Source of the DNA: ZC4RG20 sp963782445
GTDB taxonomy: Bacteria > Pseudomonadota > Gammaproteobacteria > Steroidobacterales > Rariloculaceae
Assembly (NCBI GenBank): GCA_963782445.1
Contig: CAWAJM010000001.1
Coordinates: forward strand, 2,356,001-2,420,000
Reading direction: 5' to 3'
DNA length: 64,000 bases
In this document: one piece after another, positions 54,954-63,294 of the stretch
Layout: every line of letters begins with the position of its first letter
Position numbering within the stretch: the stretch's first letter is position 1
Notes under the pieces: model-generated
Seen by the model: only the letters and a program-made list of their open reading frames with translations
Databases searched by the model: none
What the model was told of the DNA's origin: nothing
Program-made: the position numbers and the translations under genes

Positions 54954-55801
54954 GACGACCGCGCCGGGGCGACGGACGCCTCGAACAAACGCAGGGCCTC
55001 CTCCTGCGTCCGGGGCAGGTGCTCGCCCGGCTCCAAGACGCCGGCTTCCCGCGCGCGAAGCCCGAGCTTGAGCAGAAAAGGCGTCTGCAGGCGGGCCGCC
55101 CGCGTCAGAGCCTCGTCGGCCAGGATCTCCTCGATGGGCCCTTGTGCCAGGGTTTTCCCGCCCTCGAACAGCGCTACGTCGTCCGCGAACCGATAGGCAA
55201 GATCGACGTCGTGCGTCGTGAAGACCAGCGTGGTATCGAGTTGCTCGAGCCCCGTCAGCACCGAGAGCAAGTCCTCCGTCCCTTCGTAGTCGAGCCCGGC
55301 AGTGGGCTCGTCGAGCAGCAGTATCTCGGGCTGCATGGCCGCAATTCCCGCGATCGCCACGCGCTTCTTCTGGCCGAACGACAGCATGTGTGTCGCTCGA
55401 TCCGCCAAATGTGAGATATGCAAGGCCGACAGAGCACGTTGGACCCTGAGCCGCGTCTCCGCCTCGTCGAGCCCCAGGTTCAGCGGTCCAAACGAAATAT
55501 CCTCGGCCACACTCGCGGCGAACAGCTGATCGTCGGCGTTCTGCAGAACAAGCCCAACGCGTCGCCGCCATTCGGTAAGCGAGTCCGAGTCGTAGCGCAT
55601 TGCCGCCCCGTCGAGCAGTACCAACCCGTCGTGCGGGCGCAAAGTGCCGTTCAGATGCAGTAGCAGCGTCGTCTTGCCGGAGCCATTCGCACCCAGTATC
55701 GCCAAGCGGCGGCCGCGTTCGATCCTCAGCTCCAATTGATTGAGCGCGCGCACGCCGCCGGGATAGACGTGAGTCAGTGAACGCGCTTCGAGCAGGCTCA
55801 T
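54950..55801 (-). CDS. cbiO: Cobalt/nickel ECF transporter ATPase
   Basis: 283 residues from the ATG at 55801, which overlaps the cbiQ stop (ATGA). Walker A GANGSGKTT, Q-loop LVLQNADDQLFAASVAEDISFG (QNxDDQxF is typical of CbiO/EcfA), signature LSFGQKKRVAIAG, and Walker B ILLLDEPTAGLD are visible. It powers metal import by the CbiMNQO complex. Last gene of a cbiMNQO run. Confidence 0.95.
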   Translation of the reverse strand: MSLLEARSLTHVYPGGVRALNQLELRIERGRRLAILGANGSGKTTLLLHLNGTLRPHDGLVLLDGAAMRYDSDSLTEWRRRVGLVLQNADDQLFAASVAEDISFGPLNLGLDEAETRLRVQRALSALHISHLADRATHMLSFGQKKRVAIAGIAAMQPEILLLDEPTAGLDYEGTEDLLSVLTGLEQLDTTLVFTTHDVDLAYRFADDVALFEGGKTLAQGPIEEILADEALTRAARLQTPFLLKLGLRAREAGVLEPGEHLPRTQEEALRLFEASVAPARSS

Positions 55802-56529
55802 GAAGTCAAAACTCCGATCGCAAGTACCAAGGACTCGAGCGCCACGATGCTCGCGAGCCCGGCCAGCGAAGGCGCCTGCGCCGGGCTTAGGACACGGAGC
55901 TCGCCTCGCCATCCCCGCGCCGCCAATCCCACCTCCAAGGCCCGCGCGCGCGCAAGCGCCCGGGGCATGAGATTCGCGATGAGCAGGCTCAGCGATGTCA
56001 AGTGGCGGCGATAAGTGACGTGCCCGAGCCGCGCCGCCTGTGCCGAGTTCATGGCCTGGGCCGTATCCGTCAACAGGAACACGAACCGATACATGAGCAG
56101 CGCCATTTCGGCGATTTCGGCCGGTATGCCGATGCTACGAAGGCCCTTCATGAGATCCGTCGCGGGCGTCGTAAGCGCGAGAAACAACAGGCAAGTGAAG
56201 CCCCCCAAGGCGCGCGCCGCAAGCCGCCCGGCCAGCTCGAGCCCGTGCGGCGCAAGCGAGACGTGCCAGCCTTGAACCTGAAACGCGAGCGTTCCGGCAC
56301 CGAGGACCAGAAAGCCGAGCGGTGCCGTCATGGCCTTCCACCATACCGAGACGTTCACCCGCGCGAGCAGCAGCGTCGTACCTATCATCAAGACGGCGAC
56401 CAGCAGCGCGCTCTTCCAGGACGGGACGACGACCGCGATCAGGAGCATCCCGAAAGCGAGCAGCGACTTCTCGGCCAGTGATTTGCGGCGCCAGCGGTTG
56501 AGATTGGCGCTCGTATCAATCTGGGACAT
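55798..56529 (-). CDS. cbiQ: Cobalt/nickel ECF transporter T component
   Basis: 243 residues from MSQIDTSANLNRW at 56529; the longer frame to 56643 lies within cbiN. Five or so membrane helices and the coupling-helix type motifs RLGHV and LANLMPRALARARALEVGLAARGW (Ala-Arg-Gly of EcfT proteins) are present. It couples the ATPase to the substrate-binding CbiM. It overlaps cbiN by 14 bases and cbiO by four. Confidence 0.92.
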   Translation of the reverse strand: MSQIDTSANLNRWRRKSLAEKSLLAFGMLLIAVVVPSWKSALLVAVLMIGTTLLLARVNVSVWWKAMTAPLGFLVLGAGTLAFQVQGWHVSLAPHGLELAGRLAARALGGFTCLLFLALTTPATDLMKGLRSIGIPAEIAEMALLMYRFVFLLTDTAQAMNSAQAARLGHVTYRRHLTSLSLLIANLMPRALARARALEVGLAARGWRGELRVLSPAQAPSLAGLASIVALESLVLAIGVLTS

Positions 56530-56869
56530 GCGGGGGCGAAGGGCTCTTTCGCTGTTTTCCCGGTTGCTCTTCTGTGCGGCCCGTCCGCTTCTCACGTTCC
56601 TTGGCGGCCCCGTGGATCCGGCCCACGACGTAACCGATGACACCCGCCCCGATCGCGGCCTGCACCGCGAACAGCAGGCTCTCTATCTCGGCGCTCGGGG
56701 GCTTCCAAAGCGGTTGAAACCAGGGCTTGAAGCCGGGCTCGCTCGTCTCGATCGCCTTCGACGCGGCGTCGTCGGACCCGCCGAAGTTTCCCTTGACGAA
56801 CACCAGAGGCAGCACGACCAACGCAAGCACGCCGAGCAGCAGGAGATAGTTCGTGCGGCGCGAGATCAC
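56516..56869 (-). CDS. cbiN: Cobalt/nickel ECF transporter small subunit CbiN
   Basis: 117 residues from a GTG at 56869 that overlaps the cbiM stop (GTGA). The CbiN layout is two membrane helices (LLLLGVLALVVLPLVFV and AAIGAGVIGYVVGRIHG) around a periplasmic loop with KGNFGGSDDAASKAIETSEPGFKPWFQPLWKPPS, the family signature. It assists metal loading of CbiM. The charged C-terminal extension (about 25 residues) is longer than in the short CbiN form. Confidence 0.9.
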   Translation of the reverse strand: MISRRTNYLLLLGVLALVVLPLVFVKGNFGGSDDAASKAIETSEPGFKPWFQPLWKPPSAEIESLLFAVQAAIGAGVIGYVVGRIHGAAKEREKRTGRTEEQPGKQRKSPSPPHVPD

Positions 56870-57576
56870 TGCGAATGGGCCTGCGACGAGGGCACGAAGG
56901 TCGGCGCCGCCGCGGCCGGCTTCCGGATCAGACCGAGCTCCGCGAGCACGTTGGTCTTCTCGACGAGCGCGTTCATGACGACGACGGTCAGGAAGCCCTC
57001 CGCGATGGCGAGCGGCACCTGCGTGATCGCAAAGATGCTCATGAACTTCAGGAAGGCGCCGACATAGCCGCTCGCGGCATCCGGATAGGCGATCGCGAGC
57101 TGCACGGAGGTCGTGACATAAGTGGCAAGATCGCCCAAGGCCGCCGCCGCGAACACCCCCACGGCCATCGAGAACTTGAGCGAGCGGCACAAGCGCCACA
57201 AGCCGTAACTGACCCACGGCCCGACGATGGCCATCGAGAACACGTTGGCGCCGAGCGTCGTGATGCCCCCGTGGGCCAGCAACAGCGCCTGAAACAGCAA
57301 TACGATCGCGCCGATGACGCTCATGACCTGCGGACCGAAAAGAACGGCGCCGAGGCCCGTCCCAGTCGGATGCGAACAAGAACCGGTTACGCTCGGCATC
57401 TTGAGTGCGGACAGCACGAAGGTGAACGCGCCGGACGCGGCCAAGGTCAGCCGCATCTGAGGGTGTTCGCGCATCACGCGCCGCAGTTTGACGGCGCCGT
57501 GGACGACGAACGGCGTGGAGACGGCGGCCCAGGCAGCGCACTGCTCAGGGGGCAGAAAACCTTCCATTATGTGCAT
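56866..57576 (-). CDS. cbiM: Cobalt/nickel ECF transporter substrate-binding membrane protein
   Basis: 236 residues. The ATG at 57576 is chosen because MHIMEGFLPP is the classic CbiM N-terminus, whose His2 and residues around HGGITTLGAN form the metal site; the longer frame is rejected. Further signatures are SCSHPTGTGLGAVLFGP and ALLLAHGGITTLGANVFSMAIVGP. It binds Co2+ or Ni2+ in the membrane. First gene of the cbiMNQO operon; divergent from the metal sensor at 57934. Confidence 0.95.
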   Translation of the reverse strand: MHIMEGFLPPEQCAAWAAVSTPFVVHGAVKLRRVMREHPQMRLTLAASGAFTFVLSALKMPSVTGSCSHPTGTGLGAVLFGPQVMSVIGAIVLLFQALLLAHGGITTLGANVFSMAIVGPWVSYGLWRLCRSLKFSMAVGVFAAAALGDLATYVTTSVQLAIAYPDAASGYVGAFLKFMSIFAITQVPLAIAEGFLTVVVMNALVEKTNVLAELGLIRKPAAAAPTFVPSSQAHSQ

Positions 57577-57933
57577 TTCGCGAACTCCAAACGGCGCAGC
57601 AACAAGCGGCCTGAAGCCTGCCGAGAGATCGGAGCCGTCCCGTTGACGCCCCGGCATGCTCGACCGGACTCTGTCGCAGGTCGCACGATTGCAGCATATG
57701 AGCGCGGCCCTACACAGGTAAATAACGGTTTTCCGCAACGTTAGCAGGGACGTTAAAGTCGACCACAACTTTCTTTGATTCAGTCTGTTAGCGACAATAA
57801 CGCGCACCCGCCCGAAGCCGGCGCGCGCAGCAGCGCCTACGGCCGGTGCCGCTTATGCAACACGTTGACCGGCCGCTGCTTTGACTTGTCCCCGCTTCGC
57901 GGCGGGCCTACTATCCCCTCCAGGAGGATAGGT
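57577..57933. other. 357-bp control region between cbiM and the metal sensor
   Basis: No gene. It contains an operator-like dyad at the sensor end (57911-57931) and the cbiM leader. I found no cobalamin riboswitch consensus in it. Confidence 0.6.
57911..57931. promoter_or_regulatory. RcnR/DmeR-type operator-like dyad
   Basis: CTATCC and GGATAG arms flank a C/G-rich centre, just before the sensor ATG, and the right part includes the AGGAGG ribosome site. CsoR/RcnR-family operators are G/C tracts between short inverted arms, so binding here would repress the sensor gene and the exporter behind it. Confidence 0.5.
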
Positions 57934-58215
57934 ATGACAGACACCGTTGGGCTCCATGCCGAGCACCCGCAAATCGTGCAGCGTCTCAAGCGCGCCGACG
58001 GACACCTCAAGCGCGTGATCGCCATGATCGAAGAAGGCCGCCCCTGCCTCGAGCTCGCGCAGCAATTGCAGGCGGTCGAGAGCGCCATCGTCGCGGCCAA
58101 ACGAATGTTGATTCGCGACCATATCGATCATTGCCTCGAAGCGGCGGTCGAGGGCGAGCGGCGCGGCGCACGCGAGGCGCTCGATGAGTTCAAGGACATC
58201 ACGAAGTATCTTTGA
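57934..58215 (+). CDS. CsoR/RcnR-family metal-sensing repressor (DmeR-like)
   Basis: 93 residues starting MTDTVGLHAEHPQIVQRLKRADGHLKRVIAMIEEGRPCLELAQQLQAVESAI; the all-helical fold and the Cys in the RPC turn match the family. The second helix ends IRDHIDHCLEAA, giving candidate ligands His and Cys in HxxHC. The HAEHP start and HIDHCLE ending are like DmeR-type Ni/Co sensors. It presumably represses the exporter gene 46 bp downstream until Ni2+ or Co2+ binds. Which metal is not decidable from sequence. Confidence 0.88.
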   Translation: MTDTVGLHAEHPQIVQRLKRADGHLKRVIAMIEEGRPCLELAQQLQAVESAIVAAKRMLIRDHIDHCLEAAVEGERRGAREALDEFKDITKYL

Positions 58216-58261
58216 GCGGGCGACGCCGCAGCTCGCGAAACGGGACAGTAGGAGATTTGAC

Positions 58262-59203
58262 ATGACGCCTCTCGCCGATCTCGTTGCCCAGGGCACGGCC
58301 CATGCATGGGTGTTCATTCCGAGCGCCATCCTGCTGGGCGCCCTGCACGGCCTCGAACCAGGCCATTCGAAAACCATGATGGCGGCCTTCATCGTCGCGG
58401 TCCGCGGCACCATCGGGCAGGCCGTCCTGCTGGCCCTGGCTGCGACGGTCTCACACACTGCCATCGTATGGATTTTGGCCGGGCTCGCGCTCACGTTCGG
58501 CAATCAGTGGAACGCGGCGGCGACGGAACCCTACTTCCAGCTGGCTTCGGGGATGCTGGTCATCGGCATCGCCGTCTGGATGCTGCTGCGCACGAGGCGA
58601 AGTCACGGTTCGGCGGCGCCCGAGCTGCACGGGCATGACCACGCGCATGGCACACGCTATGAGCACGCGGTCACGGGCATGGCGGCCGGATTGTTGCCGC
58701 GGGCCGGCGGACGAACGGTGGCGTTTGCCGGGGCGCAGGCGGCCGCGTATGGCGGCGACGGCTCCGACCACGTGCACGAGCCTTCGCACGATCTCGACTT
58801 CGGCGGCCTCGAGGATGAGGCCGCGATGGATGCGCATGCCCGCGCACACGCCGACGAAATCCGCGCAAAATTTGCCGGACGCCCGGTGACGACGGCTCAG
58901 ATCGTCTTGTTCGGCCTGACGGGCGGTTTGCTGCCGTGCTCAGCGGCGATTACGGTCTTGATCCTGTGCCTGCAGCTCCGGCAGGTCTGGCTGGGCCTCA
59001 TGCTGGTATTGTTCTTCAGCATCGGCTTGGCGCTGACGCTGCTGGCTTCCGGCGTCGTTGCCGCTTGGGGCGTCCGCCACGTCGGGAACCTGCTCGGCGA
59101 TCGATTCTCGCGCTTCGCCCGTGCCGCACCGTACCTCTCGGGCGGGCTCATCATTCTGGTCGGTATTTACATAGGGCTTTCCGGACTCATGCAGATCGTC
59201 TGA
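58262..59203 (+). CDS. RcnA-like nickel/cobalt exporter
   Basis: 313 residues from the ATG at 58262 (GGAG upstream); a longer frame is rejected. Six membrane helices and the NicO/RcnA motifs GALHGLEPGHSKTMMAAFIV and GGLLPCSAAITVLILCLQL are present. A His/Asp-rich central loop (ELHGHDHAHGTRYEHAV, SDHVHEPSHDLDF, DAHARAHADEI) is the usual metal-binding insertion. It extrudes Ni2+/Co2+ at the inner membrane. Cotranscribed with the sensor. Confidence 0.93.
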   Translation: MTPLADLVAQGTAHAWVFIPSAILLGALHGLEPGHSKTMMAAFIVAVRGTIGQAVLLALAATVSHTAIVWILAGLALTFGNQWNAAATEPYFQLASGMLVIGIAVWMLLRTRRSHGSAAPELHGHDHAHGTRYEHAVTGMAAGLLPRAGGRTVAFAGAQAAAYGGDGSDHVHEPSHDLDFGGLEDEAAMDAHARAHADEIRAKFAGRPVTTAQIVLFGLTGGLLPCSAAITVLILCLQLRQVWLGLMLVLFFSIGLALTLLASGVVAAWGVRHVGNLLGDRFSRFARAAPYLSGGLIILVGIYIGLSGLMQIV

Positions 59204-59205
59204 GG

Positions 59206-59235
59206 GCGCGGCCGCAGCCCGTGCAGCGGCCGCGC
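59206..59235. terminator. Strong hairpin between convergent genes
   Basis: GCGCGGCCGC and GCGGCCGCGC form a perfect ten-base stem with a ten-base loop, three bases after the exporter stop and 34 bases from the convergent hydrolase stop. No T run follows it on the plus strand, so it may act by pausing or as a shared structure. Confidence 0.5.
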
Positions 59236-59268
59236 GCGCCCCGTGCGGCGAAAAAACACCCCCGCGAA

Positions 59269-60339
59269 TTACCGCTGCGCCGCCTCCGATTCGATCTCGT
59301 CGGCGATGCCCATGAACGCCCGCGCGTACTTGGCGTTGTCGAGCTGCGCCATCGCGAAGTGGCCGCCGCCCCGGAGGCCTCGGTCCGGCAGGTAGACGTA
59401 GCTCGCGTTCACGCCGGCCTGCTGCCACACGGCGGCCTGGCATCTCAGGGCGCTCAGGCTGCTGAGCCCCTTCTCGGTCGCCGCGAGCACGATGCGCACG
59501 TGGGCATAGTTGACGAGCTTGCTCGGCGAGTCTCCCTGCATGGGACAACCGTCGTGATCGACGGGCGCAAAGTCCGCGGGCAGCGGCGGCTCGGTCGCCC
59601 AGCCGGCGATCAGCGGCGGAGCACCGCCGAAGCCGGGCGCGACGGGATTGCTGCCCGCGGCCTCGAAGCCGATGATGCCGACGACGTTCTTCGGGTTCAG
59701 GTCGGGTACTCGGAACGTGCTGCCGCCGCCGGCCGAATGCGCGAGCAGGATGGCCGGGCCGATCTCGTCGAGCAGCGCCGAGATCTTGCGCGCCGCGAGC
59801 GCGTCGCCGCAGTAAGGCGCCGTGGACGAGCTTGCGGTCCAGGCGACGACGGCGGCGTTGGTCGGCGTCGGCGTGCCGCCCGGCCACACGCTCGGATCGG
59901 ACGTTGCGAGCCGCGAGATGATGGCCGTATTGGCAACGCCGACTTTACCGTTGCCGCAGGCCGGGTTGCTCTGCGAGCGGCCGTGGCCCGGGCGGTCGAC
60001 GACGTAAACGTCCCACCCGTCGGCGACGAAATAGTCGGCCCAGCCGTCGCGCCCGTCCGGCGTCTGCAGCCAATCCGTGCCCTGCCCGCCGCCGCCGTGA
60101 ATCAATACGAGCGGGTACTTGTGCCGACGATCGACGGGCAGCATGTACTGGACGAACATCGCGTTGCGCACGTCCAGGGAGCCGCCGTTGCCGGGCTCCG
60201 TCTCGTAACCGACGAACTTCTCGCCGAGGTCGCGCAGCACGAGCGGGCCCGCCTCGCCGCCGGCATGAGCCGGAGCGACGCAAAGCACGGCCGCGCCCAA
60301 GGCGGCGCCGATGAAACTATGCCTGAGTTTGCTATGCAT
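59269..60339 (-). CDS. Secreted alpha/beta hydrolase
   Basis: 356 residues from the ATG at 60339. Signal peptide FIGAALGAAVLCVAPAHA. Alpha/beta-hydrolase features: oxyanion HGGGGQGTDW, DRPGHGRS, nucleophile elbow LLAHSAGGG (Ser), and a late catalytic His in LRGGGHFAMA. Several cysteines (NPACGNG, APYCGDA, DGCPMQ, LRCQAA) may form disulfides in the periplasm. An ester or lactone substrate is inferred. It is followed on the same strand by a cupin gene upstream (41 bp), suggesting joint expression. Confidence 0.85.
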   Translation of the reverse strand: MHSKLRHSFIGAALGAAVLCVAPAHAGGEAGPLVLRDLGEKFVGYETEPGNGGSLDVRNAMFVQYMLPVDRRHKYPLVLIHGGGGQGTDWLQTPDGRDGWADYFVADGWDVYVVDRPGHGRSQSNPACGNGKVGVANTAIISRLATSDPSVWPGGTPTPTNAAVVAWTASSSTAPYCGDALAARKISALLDEIGPAILLAHSAGGGSTFRVPDLNPKNVVGIIGFEAAGSNPVAPGFGGAPPLIAGWATEPPLPADFAPVDHDGCPMQGDSPSKLVNYAHVRIVLAATEKGLSSLSALRCQAAVWQQAGVNASYVYLPDRGLRGGGHFAMAQLDNAKYARAFMGIADEIESEAAQR

Positions 60340-60380
60340 TTTTGAGGATCTCCCCCTGAGCGGCAGCGCGTCGGAGCGGA

Positions 60381-60842
60381 CTATGCCGCTCCGCGGCTCC
60401 AGGCTACGACATCGAAGTCGTCGGCGACATGCAGAAAAAGGTTCGTGATCGGCCCGAGCGGGCGGGTCACGTGCCCCTTGCCCGTCGTGTCCTCGAGGAA
60501 GACGAGATCGCCCGGACCGATCTGCCGCCGCGTGCCATCGGTGATCTCCACCTCCAATGTGCCCGTCATATTGATCGCGAACTGCTTGCGCGGCGCGTTG
60601 TGCCAGTCGGGCGCGGTCGTCCCTGAACCACGGTAGACGCCGGCCGTCATGTGCGTGATCGCGACCGGCCCGGCATCGTCCGCGATCACCAGATCCTGCA
60701 GGTGCGACTTTCCGTCGGGCGTTGCGAACACGCGGATGAGTCGCGCCTCCGTCGCGGCCGTTGCGCCGCGTTGCGCGACTGCTCTTGCGCCGGCCATGAG
60801 GGCGACGATTCCGCCCATCGCCAAGACTTCTCTTCGGTGCAT
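60381..60842 (-). CDS. Exported cupin-domain protein
   Basis: 153 residues with a signal-like leader (LAMGGIVALMAGARAVAQ). Cupin strands and metal-type residues are visible: DWHNAPRKQFAINMTGTLEVEITDGTRRQIGPGDLVFLEDTTGKGHVTRP. The first motif has a single His instead of the usual HxH. Small cupins bind metals or act as isomerases or dioxygenases; role unknown. It lies between a DUF6152 fusion gene and a hydrolase gene on the same strand. Confidence 0.8.
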   Translation of the reverse strand: MHRREVLAMGGIVALMAGARAVAQRGATAATEARLIRVFATPDGKSHLQDLVIADDAGPVAITHMTAGVYRGSGTTAPDWHNAPRKQFAINMTGTLEVEITDGTRRQIGPGDLVFLEDTTGKGHVTRPLGPITNLFLHVADDFDVVAWSRGAA

Positions 60843-60866
60843 GTCTCTCCCCCTTTTGTCTCCGAG

Positions 60867-62072
60867 CTAATGCCCGATCGCCTGCTCTTCGCGCCGGACG
60901 TCGGGATTGAATTCGTACGTGAGCTCCTTGCAGGGCCGGGGCTCGTAGGGCACGTCCGCCGGTAGGACCGTGTCCGAACCGACATACTGACCCCTGAAGT
61001 ACACGGGATCGGTCGCGACGTAGTCGCGCCTGAGCGCGCCCGTCTTCGGATCGAGCGAGAAGCGCTCCACGACGTGGAGCTGGCTGCTGTTGCGTATCGG
61101 CGGCGCGAGGACGCCCGGCTCGAACCCGATCGTGTCGACGACGAGCACGTCCCCGTCCCAGTGCCCGATCGAATGCCCGGCGTAGCTCGGTTGCACATGG
61201 GCGGGGTGCGCGTCCATGTTCATGTGGATCACGCGCGCGAAGCTGTAGAGACCGTAGTGAATCACGATGCGGTCCCGGTGCTGCTCGATGCGATTGACGG
61301 GCCCGTCGAAAACCCAATCGAGAATGATGCTCGTCGGCCGGCAGCGCAGCCGCGGATTGTCTTCGGGCGACCACATCCGGAACGCTTCGGCCTCTTTCCT
61401 GCCCCGCGCCGTCAATGTCACGGGCCGGGGCCCCCAGCCCGCCGAGGTCGTATCCGCGATCGCGATCGTGCCGGCCTCGACGGCCGCCACGAGGTGTTTC
61501 GGCACCAGCGCCGCGCCCTTGCCGCCCGGCGGCACGGCGATAACGTACTGTTCCTGAGCCCAATCGCCGGAAATATTGGGCTCGCCCGAGGGCCGCCGCA
61601 GCGGGCGCCGCTTGGCCTCGTTGGTGCGGGTCGAGAACTGATCGTTGCGATTGAAACCCGCGCCGTCGCCGATCTTCACGTCCTCGAGATAACACGAGTG
61701 CGGATCGTCGCGGTGCGCGAAGCCGCGCACCGTGACCTTAGCGCCGATCGCGAACATCTCGGGCTTCCAGCCGGAGCGGCGCAGTAGCGTCGCCGCGCGC
61801 ATCTCGCACCGCATCGCGATGGTTTCGCCGTCCGGTTGGACGGCCTCGAAATGCAGATAGGAATGCGGGTTCACGAACTCCATGCGCGTGATGACGCCCG
61901 TGAGCACCACGGGTTTCGAGCGATCGAAGCGGCCGAAGCCGTGATGCGCGAGCGCCGTGAAGGGCAGCCCGACGGCAGCCGCCGCGAGCACGGCGAACGC
62001 TCGCTGCCTGCCCCGCTGCGCCCGCTGCCCACGTGCACGATAGGCCGGATTCGTACTCGTTCTTTGATCCAC
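60867..62072 (-). CDS. DUF6152 domain fused to a secreted partner domain, paralogue 2
   Basis: 401 residues from the GTG at 62072, chosen for GGAGG upstream and because a signal peptide (FAVLAAAAVGLPFTALA) then follows; the frame opens to 62261. The predicted mature protein begins HHGFGRFDRSKPVVLTG. DUF6152 covers roughly the first 110 mature residues (MEFVNPHSYLHFEAV, LRRSGW, DDPHSCYLEDVKIG). The second domain has GDWAQEQYVIAVPPGG, GHSIGHWDGDVLVVDTIGFEPG, and CKELTYEF. Close in length and layout to 40941-42116. First of three same-strand genes with the cupin and hydrolase. Confidence 0.85.
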   Translation of the reverse strand: MDQRTSTNPAYRARGQRAQRGRQRAFAVLAAAAVGLPFTALAHHGFGRFDRSKPVVLTGVITRMEFVNPHSYLHFEAVQPDGETIAMRCEMRAATLLRRSGWKPEMFAIGAKVTVRGFAHRDDPHSCYLEDVKIGDGAGFNRNDQFSTRTNEAKRRPLRRPSGEPNISGDWAQEQYVIAVPPGGKGAALVPKHLVAAVEAGTIAIADTTSAGWGPRPVTLTARGRKEAEAFRMWSPEDNPRLRCRPTSIILDWVFDGPVNRIEQHRDRIVIHYGLYSFARVIHMNMDAHPAHVQPSYAGHSIGHWDGDVLVVDTIGFEPGVLAPPIRNSSQLHVVERFSLDPKTGALRRDYVATDPVYFRGQYVGSDTVLPADVPYEPRPCKELTYEFNPDVRREEQAIGH

Positions 62073-62260
62073 GGCTATCCTCCCCCTCCCGCGGCCCGCG
62101 CCGCCGGCTTCTGCACCGGGATCGGTCCGACGCCCGATAATAGCTCGGGAGCGGCCGTTCGGGCCGCCTTCTCGAAACGCCGCGTTCGCTTCCTGCGTTG
62201 TAAAACCCGGCCGCTTCTGGTATCCCGTAGGCCCGGAATCGGCCCCGAAAGGTAGAGACA

Positions 62261-63211
62261 ATGAATCGAATAAATAGAAGAAGGTTCATGCAAACGACCG
62301 GCGCGCTGGCGGCAGCTCCGGCCCTGGCGGGTTTGTCGGCAGGCGCCCGGGCTCAGAACGCGGCCGGGGAGCCGCGCGTCGAGCGCGACATCGTCTTCGG
62401 CAAGGGCGGAAACATGGACCTTCTGCTCGACGTCTACCACCCGCCCGAGGGCGTGACGCCGAAGCGCATGGGCATCGTCCATCTTTTCGGCGGCGGTTTC
62501 TTCGTCGGCAACAAGAACGCCCACTACATCGTCAACGACGCGCACGCGCTCGGGCGGCTCGGCTACACGAGTATCTCTGCCAACTATCGGCTGCAAAGCC
62601 AGGGCTCGTGGCCCGCGCAGATTCACGACACCAAGGCCGCGATCCGCTGGACGCGCGCCAACGCCGCGCGCATCGGCATCGACGCGGACAAGATCGCCAT
62701 AGCCGGCTACTCGGCCGGCGGCATGCTGGCCCTCATGGCCGCGGGCACGAACGGCATGAAGGAGTTCGAGGGCGACGGCGGCACACCGGGCGTCAGCTCC
62801 GACGTGCAGGCCGGCATCGGAGTCTATCCGCTCGCGAGCGCCGAGATGGCGAAAGGGCTCTTCCCGAAGGGCCAGGCGACGCCCGCGAACGTCGCGGCCG
62901 CTTCGCCGACGAGCTATATCTCGAAGAACTTCGCGCCGACGATCTTCATCCACGGCACGGACGATCACGTCATTCCCGTGCAGTCGAGCATCAATTTCTT
63001 CCACAAGCTCCACGCCCTCGGCGTGCCGACGACGATGACTTTGATTCAAGGCGCCGATCACGCGTTCGACAACAGCGCCCTCGACGCTGTCGAGGTCATG
63101 GCCAAGTCCATCGACCTGTTCCTCGACCGGCTCATCATCAATCCGAAACCGTATGCACGCTTCGGTGCCGGACGCCCAGTGCATAGGCCGGACCCTCCGC
63201 ACATCGGCTGA
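62261..63211 (+). CDS. Secreted alpha/beta-fold esterase/lipase-like hydrolase
   Basis: 316 residues. A Tat-like leader, RRRFMQTTGALAAAPALAGL, ends at ARAQ. The enzyme has GILHxFGGG-type oxyanion IVHLFGGGFFVGN, nucleophile elbow IAGYSAGGM (Ser), acid in GTDDHVIPV, and His in GADHAFDN; this is the BD-FAE/acetylesterase-like pattern. It probably hydrolyses an acetyl or other ester in the periplasm. Divergent from the DUF6152 fusion gene. Confidence 0.87.
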   Translation: MNRINRRRFMQTTGALAAAPALAGLSAGARAQNAAGEPRVERDIVFGKGGNMDLLLDVYHPPEGVTPKRMGIVHLFGGGFFVGNKNAHYIVNDAHALGRLGYTSISANYRLQSQGSWPAQIHDTKAAIRWTRANAARIGIDADKIAIAGYSAGGMLALMAAGTNGMKEFEGDGGTPGVSSDVQAGIGVYPLASAEMAKGLFPKGQATPANVAAASPTSYISKNFAPTIFIHGTDDHVIPVQSSINFFHKLHALGVPTTMTLIQGADHAFDNSALDAVEVMAKSIDLFLDRLIINPKPYARFGAGRPVHRPDPPHIG

Positions 63212-63294
63212 ACGGGCCCCGCGCATCCCGGCTGCTGGACCGGGGTCGACGCAGCCCACGCCGCGGCGCTCAATCGCGCCGCGGCGTAGCGCAT

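Noticed and set aside
57577..57930. Cobalamin riboswitch before cbiM
   Set aside because: Some GCCGGG-like strings exist, but the B12 box and the conserved core order are missing.
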